Below, piece by piece: positions 35,912 through 44,649 of a stretch of DNA of 64,000 nt (its first letter is position 1; each line of letters opens with the position of its first letter). The stretch covers positions 1 through 64,000 of the forward strand of contig DASYBM010000011.1 in assembly GCA_036500765.1 (NCBI GenBank), read 5' to 3'. Under the pieces are notes generated by a model. It worked only from the letters and a program-made list of their open reading frames with translations, was not told the origin of the DNA and did not search any database. A program made the position numbers and the translations under genes. This DNA is from Candidatus Sulfotelmatobacter sp. (GTDB lineage Bacteria; Acidobacteriota; Terriglobia; Terriglobales; Acidobacteriaceae).

Positions 35912-36880
35912 TTACTTCTTTCGTGCGCCGATCTTGCGGTTGATGTCGGTAGAAAACTCGATGAAGAAGTTCAGCAGCGAGCCATAACCAGCCTGCCCCA
36001 ACATCGCCCGGCCACCTTCGGCAAACCCATTTCTTGGATGCGGCTTCCACGATGTCGAAATCAATCCGCCGCCAAACGATCCGCCATACAAACCCCACTG
36101 CGGACGCAGCTCTTGTTCACTTTCGTTGTAAGTAAGAAAATTGCGCAGGATCGCATGCCGCGTCCTGGGCCAGAAACCCTCGCAGCGGCATTGATCGTAG
36201 CGTGGTTCGTATTTCAGTTTTGCATTGCCCAGCGCCGCCAGACTATTGGCCGCAATGAACTGCCCTTCGCGCGATGCGAACCGCTCGCCATACCCGCCCC
36301 AGCCATCGTCCCACTGCTGCGGCGCGCCCCGTGCCTGATCGATTCCGGCCGCGAACATCCGCTTCATATACGCTCCTGGCTTCGTAAGCGTCTGCTCCAG
36401 ATAAATCTGCCGCCGCTGTTGCTCCGTCACGGCCACCAGCGGCCGCCCTTTTTCCACGTATACTCCGGTCAGCCAGCCACTCTCCCAATCCCGCGCTTTG
36501 TTCAGCGCCTGATTCCCCAACTGCTTGGTGGCTTCCGCCACCTGCGTGGTCACATCCACCGTTTTATTTGCCATCCCCTGCACCGGATTCGCATTGTCAT
36601 TATTCTTTTCGTCCTGCGATTGTGACTTCTGCGGCTCCGTATTTGCAGGCTCATTTTGCGACGGTTCCTTCTTGGATGGCTCGCCAGGCTCAGTTTGCGG
36701 GCTTGGTTGCGAATCAGGTTGAGGAACAGGCTGCGTGGTGGGCTGCGAAGGAGGAGCAGCCGGCTGCCCCGGTTGCGACCCCGTCTGCTCTTGCGCGAAG
36801 GCTCTGGCCGACATCACCGCCAACGAACCGCTCAACAGAACAATGCGGCAGATTTCGCCCCACTCCCTATTCGCCCCCAA
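35912..36880 (-). CDS. Exported hypothetical protein with Pro/Gln-rich linker
   Basis: 322 residues: signal peptide (hydrophobic region ending ARAFAQE about residue 30), a Pro/Gln/Ser/Glu-rich linker to ~100, then a helical region (VQGMANKTVDVTTQVAEATKQLG) and a globular domain with YDQCRCEGFWPRTRHAILRNF and QWGLYGGSFGGGLISTSW. No family is recognised. It is convergent with the VKOR gene. Confidence 0.7.
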   Translation of the reverse strand: MGANREWGEICRIVLLSGSLAVMSARAFAQEQTGSQPGQPAAPPSQPTTQPVPQPDSQPSPQTEPGEPSKKEPSQNEPANTEPQKSQSQDEKNNDNANPVQGMANKTVDVTTQVAEATKQLGNQALNKARDWESGWLTGVYVEKGRPLVAVTEQQRRQIYLEQTLTKPGAYMKRMFAAGIDQARGAPQQWDDGWGGYGERFASREGQFIAANSLAALGNAKLKYEPRYDQCRCEGFWPRTRHAILRNFLTYNESEQELRPQWGLYGGSFGGGLISTSWKPHPRNGFAEGGRAMLGQAGYGSLLNFFIEFSTDINRKIGARKK

Positions 36881-36955
36881 AGTTCCCCCTGTCTGGTCGT
36901 ACCCTGAGCTCCTGTCATCCCGACCGGATCGAGCAAAAGCGAGCGCACCAGAGAA

Positions 36956-36980
36956 CCTGCCCTGAGCGAAGTCGAAGGGG
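36956..36980. repeat. CCTGAGCGAAGTCGAAGG dispersed repeat
   Basis: Another copy of the (C)CTGAGCnnnGTCGAAGG core, at the start of the TMEM175 leader. Confidence 0.5.
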
Positions 36981-37026
36981 ACCTGCTTTTTGCCAGCACC
37001 CAGCCGACCTCGTTAAACTCCTTTCG

Positions 37027-37671
37027 ATGCACTCCCTCTACAACCGCGTTGCCGGACAAAGCGTCGAGCGCCTCGCCGCCCTCAGCGACGGCATCTTTGC
37101 CGTCGCCATGACCCTGCTCGTGCTCGATCTGCGCGTCCCCACTCGAGAAGCCGTTCACAGCGAACACGATCTTTGGCACGCTTTGATCGAGCTCTCACCC
37201 CGCTTGGTCATTTTTCTGATGAGCGTGATGACCATCGGCATCTTCTGGGTCGGTCAGCAAACCCAACTCAACCACTTTGCACGCGCCGACCGCAACCTCG
37301 CATGGATTCACATCGCCTTCCTCTGCGCCGTCTCGCTCACCCCATTCTCGACGTCGCTGCTCGCCGAGTTCATCCACTATCGCATTGCGCTGGTGGTCTA
37401 TTGGTTCAACATCGTGCTGCTCGGGAGTTTTCTTTACTGGAGCTGGAGTTATGCCACTCGCGCCCAACTTCTCGCCGACGATGTCCCCAAAGAAATACAC
37501 CCTGCCGTAGTCCGCCGCATCGTGATCGCCCAATCCCTCTACGCCGCCGGCGCTGCCCTCTGCTTCATCGACACCTACTGGAGCATCGCCGCCATCGTCT
37601 TGGTGCAAGTAAACTACGCGATCGCCCCCAAATTCTGCTGGGGACTGTTCTCTCGGAAGTCCAGTGATTAG
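37027..37671 (+). CDS. TMEM175-family potassium channel
   Basis: 214 residues. It carries LAALSDGIFAVAMTLLVLDLRVP near the N-terminus, the RxxxFSDG-like signature (here LSDGIFA), and six hydrophobic helices. Bacterial TMEM175 proteins are tetrameric, weakly selective K+ channels. ATG 37027 is preferred because upstream frames overlap the divergent gene. It is a single gene. Confidence 0.9.
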   Translation: MHSLYNRVAGQSVERLAALSDGIFAVAMTLLVLDLRVPTREAVHSEHDLWHALIELSPRLVIFLMSVMTIGIFWVGQQTQLNHFARADRNLAWIHIAFLCAVSLTPFSTSLLAEFIHYRIALVVYWFNIVLLGSFLYWSWSYATRAQLLADDVPKEIHPAVVRRIVIAQSLYAAGAALCFIDTYWSIAAIVLVQVNYAIAPKFCWGLFSRKSSD

Positions 37672-37857
37672 CCGATTCGATGTCCTGGAAATCGGGAGAA
37701 GGCGAAGCGTTCGAGAAGATGTCCGAAAATAGCTTGGCGTTTCGACGCTGGGTGGCCTTATATAAGATGAAAACGGCATCCCGATGGGACGCCTGAGATC
37801 TAAGCTTGATGAACGAGAACACTTGCTCGGTACTCGCAACTCACAACTCGGTACTGC

Positions 37858-38550
37858 CTATCCGCGCTCAAACGCGTGCTTCTTCTCCAATTCCTCCATC
37901 GCCGCGCGCCGCGCACTCTCGAATCGCTCTTCATGATTCAGCAGCGCTGAAGTCGCCTCCACCCATTCCCCCTCCATGCGCAGCAAACCTTGCGCCGCCA
38001 CCAGCCGCGCCGCAATCTCCACCACATGCGCCGGGGTTGTCTGCAAATATTGCGCTTCCGTCGGGTCGCCAATCCAAACCCGCTTCTCTCCACTCAACTT
38101 CGTCTGCCAATAAACTTTCTTTTCAATAAACTCTGCCATCTGATCGTCCGTGGCTTTCCCGAAAACCCACTGCTGTCGCTTGAAATCGTAGTGCCGGCTG
38201 GAAAACGGCACAGGCAGCAATTTCCCCGATTTCGCAAACTCGATCTGCCGCCGGTCCACTTCCTTGCGCAGCGCGTTGATCACCGGAGCCTCCGCATCCT
38301 TCGGCTCCAGCGATGGCATCACCTCACGCACCGTCTGCGAAAGATTCACCGCCACCGGCGCATGCAGCCCCTCGGAGCCCTCCAGCCGAATATCCCCATG
38401 CAACACAAAAAAATCCGCCCCCGACGTCGACGGATGAAACGGCCACTCCAAATTGATAGATAGCGGCAGCCCCTTCAGCGTGACCCAAATCTTTTTGCCG
38501 CCCGCGCCCGCATCATCAGCCATCCCGTCGCTCTCCCCCATCTTCGTCAT
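37858..38550 (-). CDS. Hypothetical protein, 230 residues
   Basis: A cytosolic protein with a beta-rich N-terminal half (IWVTLKGLPLSINLEWPFHPS ... HGDIRLEGSEGLHAPVAVNLSQTVREVMPSLE) and a helical C-terminal half. No motif is recognised. It is probably monocistronic between convergent genes. Confidence 0.55.
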   Translation of the reverse strand: MTKMGESDGMADDAGAGGKKIWVTLKGLPLSINLEWPFHPSTSGADFFVLHGDIRLEGSEGLHAPVAVNLSQTVREVMPSLEPKDAEAPVINALRKEVDRRQIEFAKSGKLLPVPFSSRHYDFKRQQWVFGKATDDQMAEFIEKKVYWQTKLSGEKRVWIGDPTEAQYLQTTPAHVVEIAARLVAAQGLLRMEGEWVEATSALLNHEERFESARRAAMEELEKKHAFERG

Positions 38551-38628
38551 AAGCCCGTTTCCCTTTTCGATTGCAGCTCGCGTACCGCCCGCCGCTATTG
38601 TCTCAGCGCTCTCTATTCCTCTTTATTA

Positions 38629-38683
38629 TTCTTTGCGTCCTTTGCGGCCTTTCTTAGCGAACTTTGCGTTAAGGTTTTTGAAC
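38629..38683. repeat. TTTGCGTCCTTTGCGG dispersed repeat, copy 2
   Basis: TTCTTTGCGTCCTTTGCGGC, then CTTTCTTAGCGAACTTTGCG, similar to 31621-31675. It lies between the minus-strand hypothetical gene and the kinase. Confidence 0.7.
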
Positions 38684-38698
38684 TAAAACCTTCTCTCT

Positions 38699-41446
38699 CT
38701 ACTTCCCATCCAGCGTCGACCGCACCTTCAGCGCCAGGTCGACCTTGCCGAAAGGTTTCTGCAGCAGATTCACCCCCGGCTCCAGCACTTTGTGCTGCAC
38801 GACCATATCGTCGGTATACCCGGTCATGTAGACAATTTTGGTTTGCGGACGCTTGCTCAGAATCCTCTCCGCCAACTGCCGCCCGCTCATTCCCGGCATG
38901 ATCACGTCGGTCAGGAGCAGATCGATGCTGCCGTTCAAAGAATCCGCTATTTCGATCGCTTGCTCCGCGCTCGCCGCCACCAGCACCTTGTATCCATATC
39001 CTTCCAAAAAGATGCGCGCCAGGTCGCGCAAGTCGGGCTCATCCTCGGTGATCAGAATCGTCTCCATGCCACCCTCAACCCGCGTCCCCACGACTGTCTC
39101 CCGTCGCTTGCCCGCCGCTCCCTCCGCGACCGGCAAGTAAATTCGAAATGATGTACCAAGTCCGACTCCGCTCTCCACCTGGATGCTGCCTCCGCTCTGC
39201 TTCACGATTCCATACACTGTTGACAACCCAAGTCCCGTGCCCTTGCCCATGGGCTTCGTAGTAAAGAAAGGCTCGAACACATGCGCGAGTGTCGCCGCCT
39301 CCATCCCGTGTCCGGTATCCGTCACCTTCAACATGGCGTACGGTCCCGGTGTCAGATCCAGATCGCGCGCCAATTCTGTACCCGCATCTACATTCAAAGT
39401 TTCCATCAGCAGCTTGCCGCCTTGCGGCATTGCATCGCGGGCATTGATCGCCAGATTCATCAACACCTGTTCAATCTGTCCCGGATCCGCCTTCACCGTC
39501 GCGAGCGACGGATGCAGGCTCGCGATCAACTCAATGTCTTCCCCAATCACCCGCGCCAACATTTTTTGCACATCCGCCACCGCTTCATTCAAGTCTAAAA
39601 CTTTCGGCTGCAACACCTGCTTCCGGCTGAAGGCCAACAACTGCTGGGTCAAAGACGCCGCCCGCTCCGCCGCCCGCCGGATCTGCTCCAACCCATTGCG
39701 CGCATATTCGTTCGCTCCCACCGCCGCCAGCAGCAACTCGCCGTGCCCCATAATGATGCTCAAAATGTTGTTGAAGTCATGCGCCACTCCGCCCGCCAGC
39801 CGTCCAATCGCTTCCATCTGTTGCGCATTCCTGAGTTGCTCTTCCAGTTGCATGCGCTCGGTTACATCTCGCGCAATGCCCCAGGTGCGGACCCAGTGTC
39901 CATCGATCACCGTACCCATCATCGTGTTGCGAAAGATCTTTTTCTGGCCCTGCGCGTCCATCTCGCGCGATTCCTGGTCGGTAATCCGGTAGCCCGCCCG
40001 CACAAAATTCTCCATAAACTGCTGCGTCATCGGGTCACGCAGCACCAGGAAATCGGTGAGGGGCTTGCCGATCAATTCTTGCGCGGTCGCCCGCCCGTAC
40101 ATTTTCGCCATGGCCTCATTGCACTCCGCCAGAAACCCATTCTTCAACCCCCATTCCAGCTGTTGGTCGACTGACAAATGGCATGGAACCGGCGGAACGT
40201 ATTCCATACGGAAGATTCCTTCCGAGCTCTGCGTCACAAAAGTCCGATAACGCTCTTCACTCTCTCGCAGCGCATCTTCAGCCCGCTTGCGCTCGGTTAT
40301 GTCGATCAACATTCCGCGCGTCAGCCGCTGTCCCGTCATCGGATCGCGTACAATCACGGCTTCGTCCCGTAACCACACTTCGCGCCCATCCTGCGCGCGC
40401 AGACGGTATTCCACCTGGAAGGGCCGCCCTTCCGACCAGGTGTCTTCCAGCAGCGCGGTGGCATGGTCCTCCGGATTCAGATGGTTCCACCAGAAATGCG
40501 GATCCGCCAGACACTCCTTCGGACCATATCCCAGAATTGTTTTCACTTGCGGGCTGAGATAGCGAAATGCGCCGTGCGCCCCAGTCTCCGCCACATAGGA
40601 AATCGCCGGCACTTGCTCTACCAGTTGCCGGTATTTCGCCTCCGCCTCTTGCAGTGCCGCAGTCGCTCGCCTTCCTTCCTCCTGCGAACGAATCGCCGTA
40701 ATCCCATAGGCCAGATTGTTCGCCATCTCGGTCAGCAGTTCCACCTCCGAGCTTTCGAACGATCCCACCTGCTGCGAATAAATCGCCAGCACACCGAAAG
40801 CCGATCCAGCCACCCGCAAGGGCAGCGCGATTACCGACGCGTATCCCCGCTGCACCGCGGCATCGCGCCAGGGTCTAAACATCGGATCGTTCGCCGTGTC
40901 CGCGATCACACAAATCCGATTCTCCCGGATCGCTGTCCCCGCCGGTCCGCGCCCCGCTGGTGTATCCGACCAACGCAACTGAATGTCTTCAAGATATCCG
41001 CTGCCGTGTCCCGCATGCGCCATCGGTCGCACCCGCTTCTCTTCGTCCTGCTCCGCGTACGCGATACCAGCCATTCGATACCCACCGAGTCGCACAATAA
41101 TGTCGCAAATATGCTGCAACAATTCCTGTTCGCTTCCCGCCTGCGCCAACCCCTGATTGCACGCACTGAGTGCCCGCAGCGCGCGATTCAGCCGACGCAA
41201 TTCCTTATTGATCGCACTCTCGTCGATCACCCTCTCATTGGGAAATTCCGCGGAAAAAGGGCCGGAGGACCCGGCTGGGTTCGGACTCGCAGAAGAAGAA
41301 TTCGAAGATGAAGAAGATGATGACAATACCGATGAAGATAACGGCGTCGGAGATGAAGATTCCGGTTCGGAGTCTTGCGCAGCCGGGATGGTCTTCCGCG
41401 ACAAATTCGATTCACCGGGTTGGAGTTGCGTCTTTTCCTGCGTCAT
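38699..41446 (-). CDS. Hybrid sensor histidine kinase with GAF, PAS and receiver domains
   Basis: 915 residues. A low-complexity Ser-rich N-terminus (~20-70) precedes a GAF domain (~95-260), two PAS/PAC units (~270-400 and ~405-530, each with PAC-like DITERKRAE or DVTERMQLE), HisKA with the phospho-His in GGVAHDFNNIL, an HATPase_c domain with NLAINARDAM and GTGLGLSTVYG, and a C-terminal receiver domain with the phosphoacceptor Asp in LLLTDVIMPGMSG. The set has no membrane helix, so it is a soluble, intracellular sensor. The input signal is unknown and no response regulator is adjacent. Confidence 0.93.
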   Translation of the reverse strand: MTQEKTQLQPGESNLSRKTIPAAQDSEPESSSPTPLSSSVLSSSSSSSNSSSASPNPAGSSGPFSAEFPNERVIDESAINKELRRLNRALRALSACNQGLAQAGSEQELLQHICDIIVRLGGYRMAGIAYAEQDEEKRVRPMAHAGHGSGYLEDIQLRWSDTPAGRGPAGTAIRENRICVIADTANDPMFRPWRDAAVQRGYASVIALPLRVAGSAFGVLAIYSQQVGSFESSEVELLTEMANNLAYGITAIRSQEEGRRATAALQEAEAKYRQLVEQVPAISYVAETGAHGAFRYLSPQVKTILGYGPKECLADPHFWWNHLNPEDHATALLEDTWSEGRPFQVEYRLRAQDGREVWLRDEAVIVRDPMTGQRLTRGMLIDITERKRAEDALRESEERYRTFVTQSSEGIFRMEYVPPVPCHLSVDQQLEWGLKNGFLAECNEAMAKMYGRATAQELIGKPLTDFLVLRDPMTQQFMENFVRAGYRITDQESREMDAQGQKKIFRNTMMGTVIDGHWVRTWGIARDVTERMQLEEQLRNAQQMEAIGRLAGGVAHDFNNILSIIMGHGELLLAAVGANEYARNGLEQIRRAAERAASLTQQLLAFSRKQVLQPKVLDLNEAVADVQKMLARVIGEDIELIASLHPSLATVKADPGQIEQVLMNLAINARDAMPQGGKLLMETLNVDAGTELARDLDLTPGPYAMLKVTDTGHGMEAATLAHVFEPFFTTKPMGKGTGLGLSTVYGIVKQSGGSIQVESGVGLGTSFRIYLPVAEGAAGKRRETVVGTRVEGGMETILITEDEPDLRDLARIFLEGYGYKVLVAASAEQAIEIADSLNGSIDLLLTDVIMPGMSGRQLAERILSKRPQTKIVYMTGYTDDMVVQHKVLEPGVNLLQKPFGKVDLALKVRSTLDGK

Positions 41447-41659
41447 CGTCGCCCGCCCCGGATTGCCCGCCGGAATTTTCCTGATTGTTTCAGCTAGTGT
41501 ACAGGTTACCGCCCCACCTCCGTCTGAAAACTAACTCTGAAACGATGTTATCTCACCGAAAGTAACTATTTTGGTTAAGCAGTTTGTCTTCGCAAGGTCC
41601 GGACCCATGACTATTAAGTCAGGGAATTCTGTGCGAACAGAATCAGGCGCCCGAAAACG

Positions 41660-42184
41660 TCACCCGGCCTTCTTCTTAACCTTCGCCCCCATACGCAAAA
41701 GCTTCCTCACCGTCCCCGTCGGCAGCCGCTTCATCTGGTCGTACAGCTCTGTCACCGCTTCGAAAAATCCCGCCATCGCCGTCAGCCGCTCCCGCGTATA
41801 TTCCGCTCCCGCCTCTTTGGGATCCAGATTCGCCAGGCACGTCCGCAAAATCTCCCGCGTCGGATCGATCTCCCTCCGCTTCCGCTGTTCGATCACCAGC
41901 CGGAACATCTCCCAAACATCCTTCATCGACTCATAATGTTCCCGCCGGTCGCCCAGCACATGCACCGCGCGCACAATCCCCCACGTCTCCAACTCCCGGA
42001 TCGACGTGCTCACATTCGAACGCGCCACGCTTAGCGTCTCCGCAATCTCCTCCGCAGGCAGCGCCTTCGGAGACAAATACAATAACGCATGGATCTGCGC
42101 CACGGTTCGGTTGATCCCCCACCGCGTTCCCATTTCGCCCCAGTGAAGGATGTACTGCTTCTGCACTCCTGTCAGTTCAGCCAT
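41660..42184 (-). CDS. GbsR/MarR-family transcriptional regulator
   Basis: 174 residues with a winged helix-turn-helix (ALPAEEIAETLSVARSNVSTSIRELETWGIVRAVHV) and a helical C-terminus, as in GbsR/OpcR/MarR-like regulators. Two palindromes lie directly upstream of its start and probably bind it. Known relatives sense choline or osmolytes, but no such target genes are adjacent here. Confidence 0.88.
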   Translation of the reverse strand: MAELTGVQKQYILHWGEMGTRWGINRTVAQIHALLYLSPKALPAEEIAETLSVARSNVSTSIRELETWGIVRAVHVLGDRREHYESMKDVWEMFRLVIEQRKRREIDPTREILRTCLANLDPKEAGAEYTRERLTAMAGFFEAVTELYDQMKRLPTGTVRKLLRMGAKVKKKAG

Positions 42185-42193
42185 ATCGTTTCG

Positions 42194-42223
42194 TTCAGTA
42201 ACAACTGAATATACAGAATATTC
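42194..42223 (-). promoter_or_regulatory. Two overlapping palindromic operators
   Basis: TTCAGT-AACA-ACTGAA (42194-42209) and GAATAT-ACAGA-ATATTC (42207-42223) overlap by three bases, 10 bases upstream of the GbsR-like start on the minus strand. They fit a dimeric winged-helix repressor with autoregulation. Confidence 0.6.
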
Positions 42224-42313
42224 GATTAGATGTCAAGGCGAATGCCCCCGCCCTTTCCCGCGATGGCGGATTTCATGAGTCCCGTTCGGCGCCCCCGCAT
42301 CACTTCCTGATGT

Positions 42314-42832
42314 ATGAGCCACGTGCCCCCTTGGTTTGACCGCAAATTCGACTTCTCGTTCCCGGCAGAACTACATCCGAATGTGCTCGCGCGCCTGCGC
42401 GGCACTCCGGCCCGACTCGACGAAACCCTCCGCGGCCAATCGCACGACATCCTGATCGCGAAGATGGAGGGAAAATGGTCCGCCCAGGAACATGCTGGGC
42501 ATTTGGTTGACCTGGAGTCGCTGTGGCTGGCGCGAGTCGGCGATTATGTCGCTGCCAGCGATCAACTCACGCTTGCAGACTTGAGAAATCGCAAGACCGA
42601 CGAGGCGAACCATAATGATCGCCCTCTGGAGCAGACTCTCACCGACTTCCGAAACGCGAGGGAGAAACTGTTGAATCGAGTCTCCGCCATGGATACATCC
42701 TTACTGGCCCGCGCCATCCCGCATCCGCGGCTGAAGACGCCGATGCGACTGGTCGATCATTTGTATTTCGTCGCCGAACACGACGATCATCATCTGGCCC
42801 GGGTGTGGGAACTGCTCAACGCCAACCATTAG
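42314..42832 (+). CDS. DinB-like metal-dependent protein
   Basis: 172 residues with the DinB/YfiT four-helix-bundle pattern: KWSAQEHAGHLVDLESLWLARV with one metal His and HDDHHLARVWELL with further His residues near the C-terminus. Family members are thiol-linked transferases or damage-inducible proteins of mixed function. It is intact and probably expressed alone. Confidence 0.8.
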   Translation: MSHVPPWFDRKFDFSFPAELHPNVLARLRGTPARLDETLRGQSHDILIAKMEGKWSAQEHAGHLVDLESLWLARVGDYVAASDQLTLADLRNRKTDEANHNDRPLEQTLTDFRNAREKLLNRVSAMDTSLLARAIPHPRLKTPMRLVDHLYFVAEHDDHHLARVWELLNANH

Positions 42833-42840
42833 CATAAATC

Positions 42841-43914
42841 TCAGCGGCCGACTCGGATCAAAGGCTTCGTGCGCGCGGCTTCTCCGATCTTGGCTTCTCC
42901 GATCTTGGCTTCTCCGATCTCGGTAACCGAAACCCCGGCGTCATTGAGCGCGCGCGTCATTACCGCCGAGTCTGGCGTTGATATCAACAAACCTCCCGCG
43001 GTCTGCGGATCAAACAGCAATGCCCGGACATCTTCGGGCACTTCATCGTCATACTTCACCAGGCATTCCGCGAACTCGCGATTGTTCCGCAGTCCCACCG
43101 GAATGTATCCCGCTCGTACGCATTCCAACGCCCCCGCCAGCAGCGGAACCCGTCCCGCATAGATACGGAACGACACATCCGACGCCAACACCATTTCGCG
43201 CGCGTGACCAATCAATCCGAATCCAGTCACGTCGGTCATCGCATGAACGCGAAAATCTCCGCCCGCAACCACCTCGGCCGCCCGCTTGTTCAGCGTAGTC
43301 ATCGAGCGCACCGCGGCATCAATCCACGCTGGTTCCGCTTCGCCTTTTTTGATCGCAGTCGAGATCACGCCCGTGCCGATCGCCTTGGTAAACAGCAGCG
43401 CGTCCCCGGGCTTGGCCCCGCCATTGGCTAGAATTTTTTTCGGATGCACCATCCCGGTGACGGAATATCCAAATTTTGTTTCTTCGTCGCGAATGCTGTG
43501 CCCGCCGATGACCGTGCATCCCGCTTCGATCATCTTCGACAAGCCGCCAGCCAGAATGCGCTCCAGAATTTCCAGATCAGCTTTCTCCGGAAAACATACC
43601 AGCGCCAGCGAGGTGAGCGGCTTGCCGCCCATGGCGTAAACATCGCTCAACGCATTCGTCGCCGCAATCTGCCCGAACGTGTAAGGATCGTCGACAATCG
43701 GGGTAAAAAAATCGACCGTCTGCACCAGCGCTTGCTCGGGCCCGATCAGATACACTCCGGCATCGTCGGCATGATCGAAGCCGACCAGAACGTTGGGGTC
43801 GTGTTGCCGGGCTAATTTCCCAAGCACCGTGTCCAGCGCCGCCGGACTCAGCTTGGACGCTCAACCCGCCGCTTTCACCGACTCCGTCAACCGAAATGGT
43901 TTGGTTTCCGCCAC
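42841..43914 (-). CDS. selD: Selenide, water dikinase with selenocysteine at the catalytic position
   Basis: Makes selenophosphate from selenide and ATP, the selenium donor for Sec-tRNA and other uses. The main body has DHADDAGVY, VQTVDFFTPIVDDPYTFGQIAATNALSDVYAMGG and GGHSIRDEE. The frame continues upstream from the first usual start (GTG 43827) through a UGA at 43861-43863 to GTG 43914, giving KPFRLTESVKAAG-U-ASKLSPAAL. The conserved G-C/U-x-x-K catalytic motif therefore carries UGA, with Lys21 after it. Length becomes 357, the normal size. A three-copy IGEAK repeat lies at the C-terminus. Confidence 0.93.
42877..42921 (-). repeat. 15-base tandem repeat in selD
   Basis: GGCTTCTCCGATCTT occurs three times in a row (42877-42891, 42892-42906, 42907-42921, the last with one change). 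It encodes IGEAK three times near the SelD C-terminus, probably by replication slippage. Confidence 0.85.
43820..43863 (-). promoter_or_regulatory. UGA codon and bacterial SECIS-like hairpin in selD
   Basis: After UGA (43861-43863) the transcript reads GCGU, then stem CCAAGC/GCUUGG (43851-43856 with 43820-43825) and an inner stem GUCC/GGAC (43844-43847 with 43831-43834) closing a 9-base loop GGCGGCGCU. The apical loop begins with G and starts 17 bases after the UGA, within the range known for bacterial SECIS elements. Confidence 0.75.
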
Positions 43915-44001
43915 GAGGTCATTGTAGCGGGATTGCAGATTTCAGACTGCAGATTTGAGATCGCAGATTGTTTGAATTGCGATCAAGGTCATCCAGCGTC
44001 G

Positions 44002-44505
44002 CTATTTCACTGCCACATCCGTAACCCGAATCTCCGGATACTCGTGGTTCCACTGCGCGGAAATGCTGTCGAACGTTAGCCGAAACGGAAGCGCCTGCCC
44101 CGGCCCCAGCGGCAAGACATTCAGATCCACCGGCTCAAGATAAGCGCCATTGGTCCGAACCACCCTCAGCGGCACCTCTTCGCGCTGGGCCAACTGTCCC
44201 AGCGAATCTTTGAATGTCACTTCCACCACGACATGCGTCACCGTCTTGTCGCCGGCGTTAGTAATGGTGCCGTCGATGTAGCTGACCGTCGCGCCAATGA
44301 AATTCTCCGCCGCGCTCATCTTGAAATCGGAAAGCTTCAGGTTCGCGATATAAGGCGAGGCCTGCTTCGCGGCCTTCGGCGGCTCGCGCAGCAGAAAGGC
44401 AACTGTCAGCGCGCCCCCAATCACCGCGACCATCGCTATCGCAATAATCAAACGGCTGGAGTCGCGTTCCTCAGCGACCGGAGTTGGCTGTCCCAAGCTG
44501 CCCAT
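44002..44505 (-). CDS. DUF2393-type membrane-anchored protein
   Basis: About 167 residues. One transmembrane helix (LIIAIAMVAVIGGALTVAFLL) follows a short cytoplasmic part; the C-terminal domain is periplasmic and beta-rich (YIDGTITNAGDKTVTHVVVEVTFKDSLGQLAQREEVPL). The pattern matches DUF2393 proteins found in Acidobacteriota, with no known function. Met 44505 is preferred; a longer frame to 44631 runs into a palindromic repeat. Confidence 0.7.
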   Translation of the reverse strand: MGSLGQPTPVAEERDSSRLIIAIAMVAVIGGALTVAFLLREPPKAAKQASPYIANLKLSDFKMSAAENFIGATVSYIDGTITNAGDKTVTHVVVEVTFKDSLGQLAQREEVPLRVVRTNGAYLEPVDLNVLPLGPGQALPFRLTFDSISAQWNHEYPEIRVTDVAVK

Positions 44506-44570
44506 GGCGGAAATTGTAGGCCGTTGCTTTTCGATTGTCGATTTATCCCTGGTTATGCAGGAGACGATGA

Positions 44571-44620
44571 TCGTGTGGGGACAGCCGCCCCCGGCTGTTT
44601 GGTCGAGCGTAGCTCGACTC
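44571..44620. repeat. Double-hairpin intergenic palindrome
   Basis: ACAGCCG...CGGCTGT (44581-44598) and GTCGAGC/GCTCGAC (44602-44618), preceded by GTGTGGGG. Same architecture as 12441-12489. Confidence 0.55.
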
Positions 44621-44649
44621 GCCCTGGCCACGACAGCGAGCCAAACCCT

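Noticed and set aside
43577-43864. Minus-strand open frame overlapping the selD 5' end
   Set aside because: Shadow of selD in another frame; the SelD frame carries conserved motifs on both sides of the UGA.
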